A stretch of 6,789 nt of DNA from B75-G9 sp964564905 (GTDB lineage Archaea > Hadarchaeota > Hadarchaeia > Hadarchaeales > Hadarchaeaceae): positions 1 to 6,789 of the forward strand of contig CAZMCI010000049.1 of assembly GCA_964564905.1 (NCBI GenBank), in the 5' to 3' direction. The stretch's first letter is position 1, and every line of letters starts with the position of its first letter. The position numbers were made by a program, and so were the translations under genes. The notes beneath the pieces were generated by a model that worked only from the letters and a program-made list of their open reading frames with translations, did no database searches and had not been told where the DNA came from. Below, piece by piece: positions 6,656 to 6,789 of this stretch.

Positions 6656-6664
6656 CTATTTAAG
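6656..6664 (-). promoter_or_regulatory. alternative TATA-like element for trpE
   Basis: Minus strand reads CTTAAATAG. A start about 25 bases downstream (near 6634) would leave only about 9 bases before GTG 6625 and would exclude the GGGGAG site from the message. It is therefore less likely than the TATA box at 6697-6705, though it would fit the ATG 6586 start. Confidence 0.25.
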
Positions 6665-6671
6665 ACTTTAG

Positions 6672-6687
6672 TGCACATTTTTGTACA
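6672..6687. promoter_or_regulatory. two TRP-box-like operators (TGCACA and TGTACA)
   Basis: TGTACA at 6682-6687 is a palindromic hexamer identical to the TRP box bound by the TrpY repressor in Methanothermobacter thermautotrophicus. TGCACA at 6672-6677 differs from it at one base. They are offset by 10 bp, one helical turn, within a near-repeat of G(C/T)ACATTTT (6673-6681 and 6683-6691). For the leftward promoter they would cover roughly -12 to +4 if the TATA box is at 6697-6705, so a bound protein should block trpE initiation. For the rightward gene they lie just upstream of the TATA box. That TrpY or an analogue binds here is inference. Confidence 0.6.
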
Positions 6688-6692
6688 TTTTG

Positions 6693-6708
6693 CTCCTTTA
6701 TAAAGGAG
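6693..6708. promoter_or_regulatory. 16-bp palindrome centred on a TATA box; probable divergent promoter
   Basis: CTCCTTTATAAAGGAG is a perfect inverted repeat with TTTATAAA in the middle. It lies about 75 bases upstream of trpE GTG 6625, giving a predicted leftward start near 6675 and a leader of about 50 bases. It lies about 45 bases upstream of the rightward GTG 6747, giving a predicted rightward start near 6727. Because the TATA box is symmetric, the flanking BRE must set direction. The leftward side has GGGAAACTCC and the rightward side TTTTGCTCC; the former looks slightly more BRE-like. It is the only good promoter candidate in the intergenic region. Confidence 0.6.
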
Positions 6709-6746
6709 TTTCCCGCAAACGGTCCGTGGAAACGAGGAGGAGTGCC

Positions 6747-6789
6747 GTGCCTAAGATAACAATCCCCGGTGCGCTGGTGCGCATCGACC
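6747..6789 (+). CDS. 5' end of a divergent gene, product unrecognised
   Basis: GTG 6747 follows GAGGAGGAG (6734-6742), with GGAGG at 6736-6740 and a 6-base spacer, a strong ribosome binding site. The reading frame is open to the window edge and gives MPKITIPGALVRID, 14 codons. The competing GTG at 6742 hits a stop after five codons. The product cannot be identified from 14 residues. By position it corresponds to trpY in Methanothermobacter, which is divergent from trpE, but these residues do not look like a helix-turn-helix start, so I assign no function. Confidence 0.55.
   Translation, partial: MPKITIPGALVRID

Noticed and set aside
6626..6675. The trpE leader as a possible attenuator or tryptophan leader peptide
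   Set aside because: The predicted leader of about 50 bases has no Trp codons, no clear hairpin pair and no T run, and attenuation by leader translation is not established in archaea.

Overview
This window is an archaeal tryptophan biosynthesis operon read leftward on the minus strand. In transcription order it holds trpE, trpG, trpD, trpC, trpF, a 106-codon unrecognised gene, trpB and the first 187 codons of trpA, which runs off the left edge. All seven enzyme genes are recognisable from their family motifs. Together they take chorismate to tryptophan: TrpE/TrpG make anthranilate, TrpD adds phosphoribose, TrpF isomerises, TrpC closes the indole ring, and TrpA/TrpB finish.

The window looks archaeal, probably euryarchaeal. 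Ribosome binding sites are of the GGAGGTGAT type. The promoter is a TATA box with no -35/-10 pair. Just downstream of that TATA box lie a TGTACA and a TGCACA element, matching the TRP box known for the TrpY repressor of Methanothermobacter. Most of the window is about 60% GC, and AGG/AGA and ATA codons are frequent. I cannot name the genus.

Layout, left to right: trpA (partial, 1-562), trpB (559-1752), the unknown small gene (1764-2084), trpF (2078-2731), trpC (2737-3507), trpD (3504-4559), trpG (4556-5137), trpE (5138-6625), a control region of about 120 bases (6626-6746), and the first codons of a divergent rightward gene (6747 to the right edge). Junctions are extremely tight: overlaps of 4 or 7 bases, zero spacing, or gaps of 5 and 11 bases. 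This implies one polycistronic message with coupled translation. Several genes have non-ATG starts (trpE GTG, trpC TTG, trpA GTG).

Three things deserve attention. (1) The control region combines a 16-bp perfect palindrome centred on the TATA sequence with two TRP-box-like hexamers one helical turn apart. It sits between trpE and a divergent gene, so it may be a shared, tryptophan-repressed promoter. (2) The small gene between trpF and trpB has a basic winged-helix-like C-terminus and no recognised family. It is a candidate regulator encoded inside the operon it may control. (3) This gene and the first third of trpB form a low-GC island (about 40%, roughly 1460-2100), which suggests recombination or acquisition. 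No RNA genes, mobile elements, CRISPR arrays or terminators were seen.
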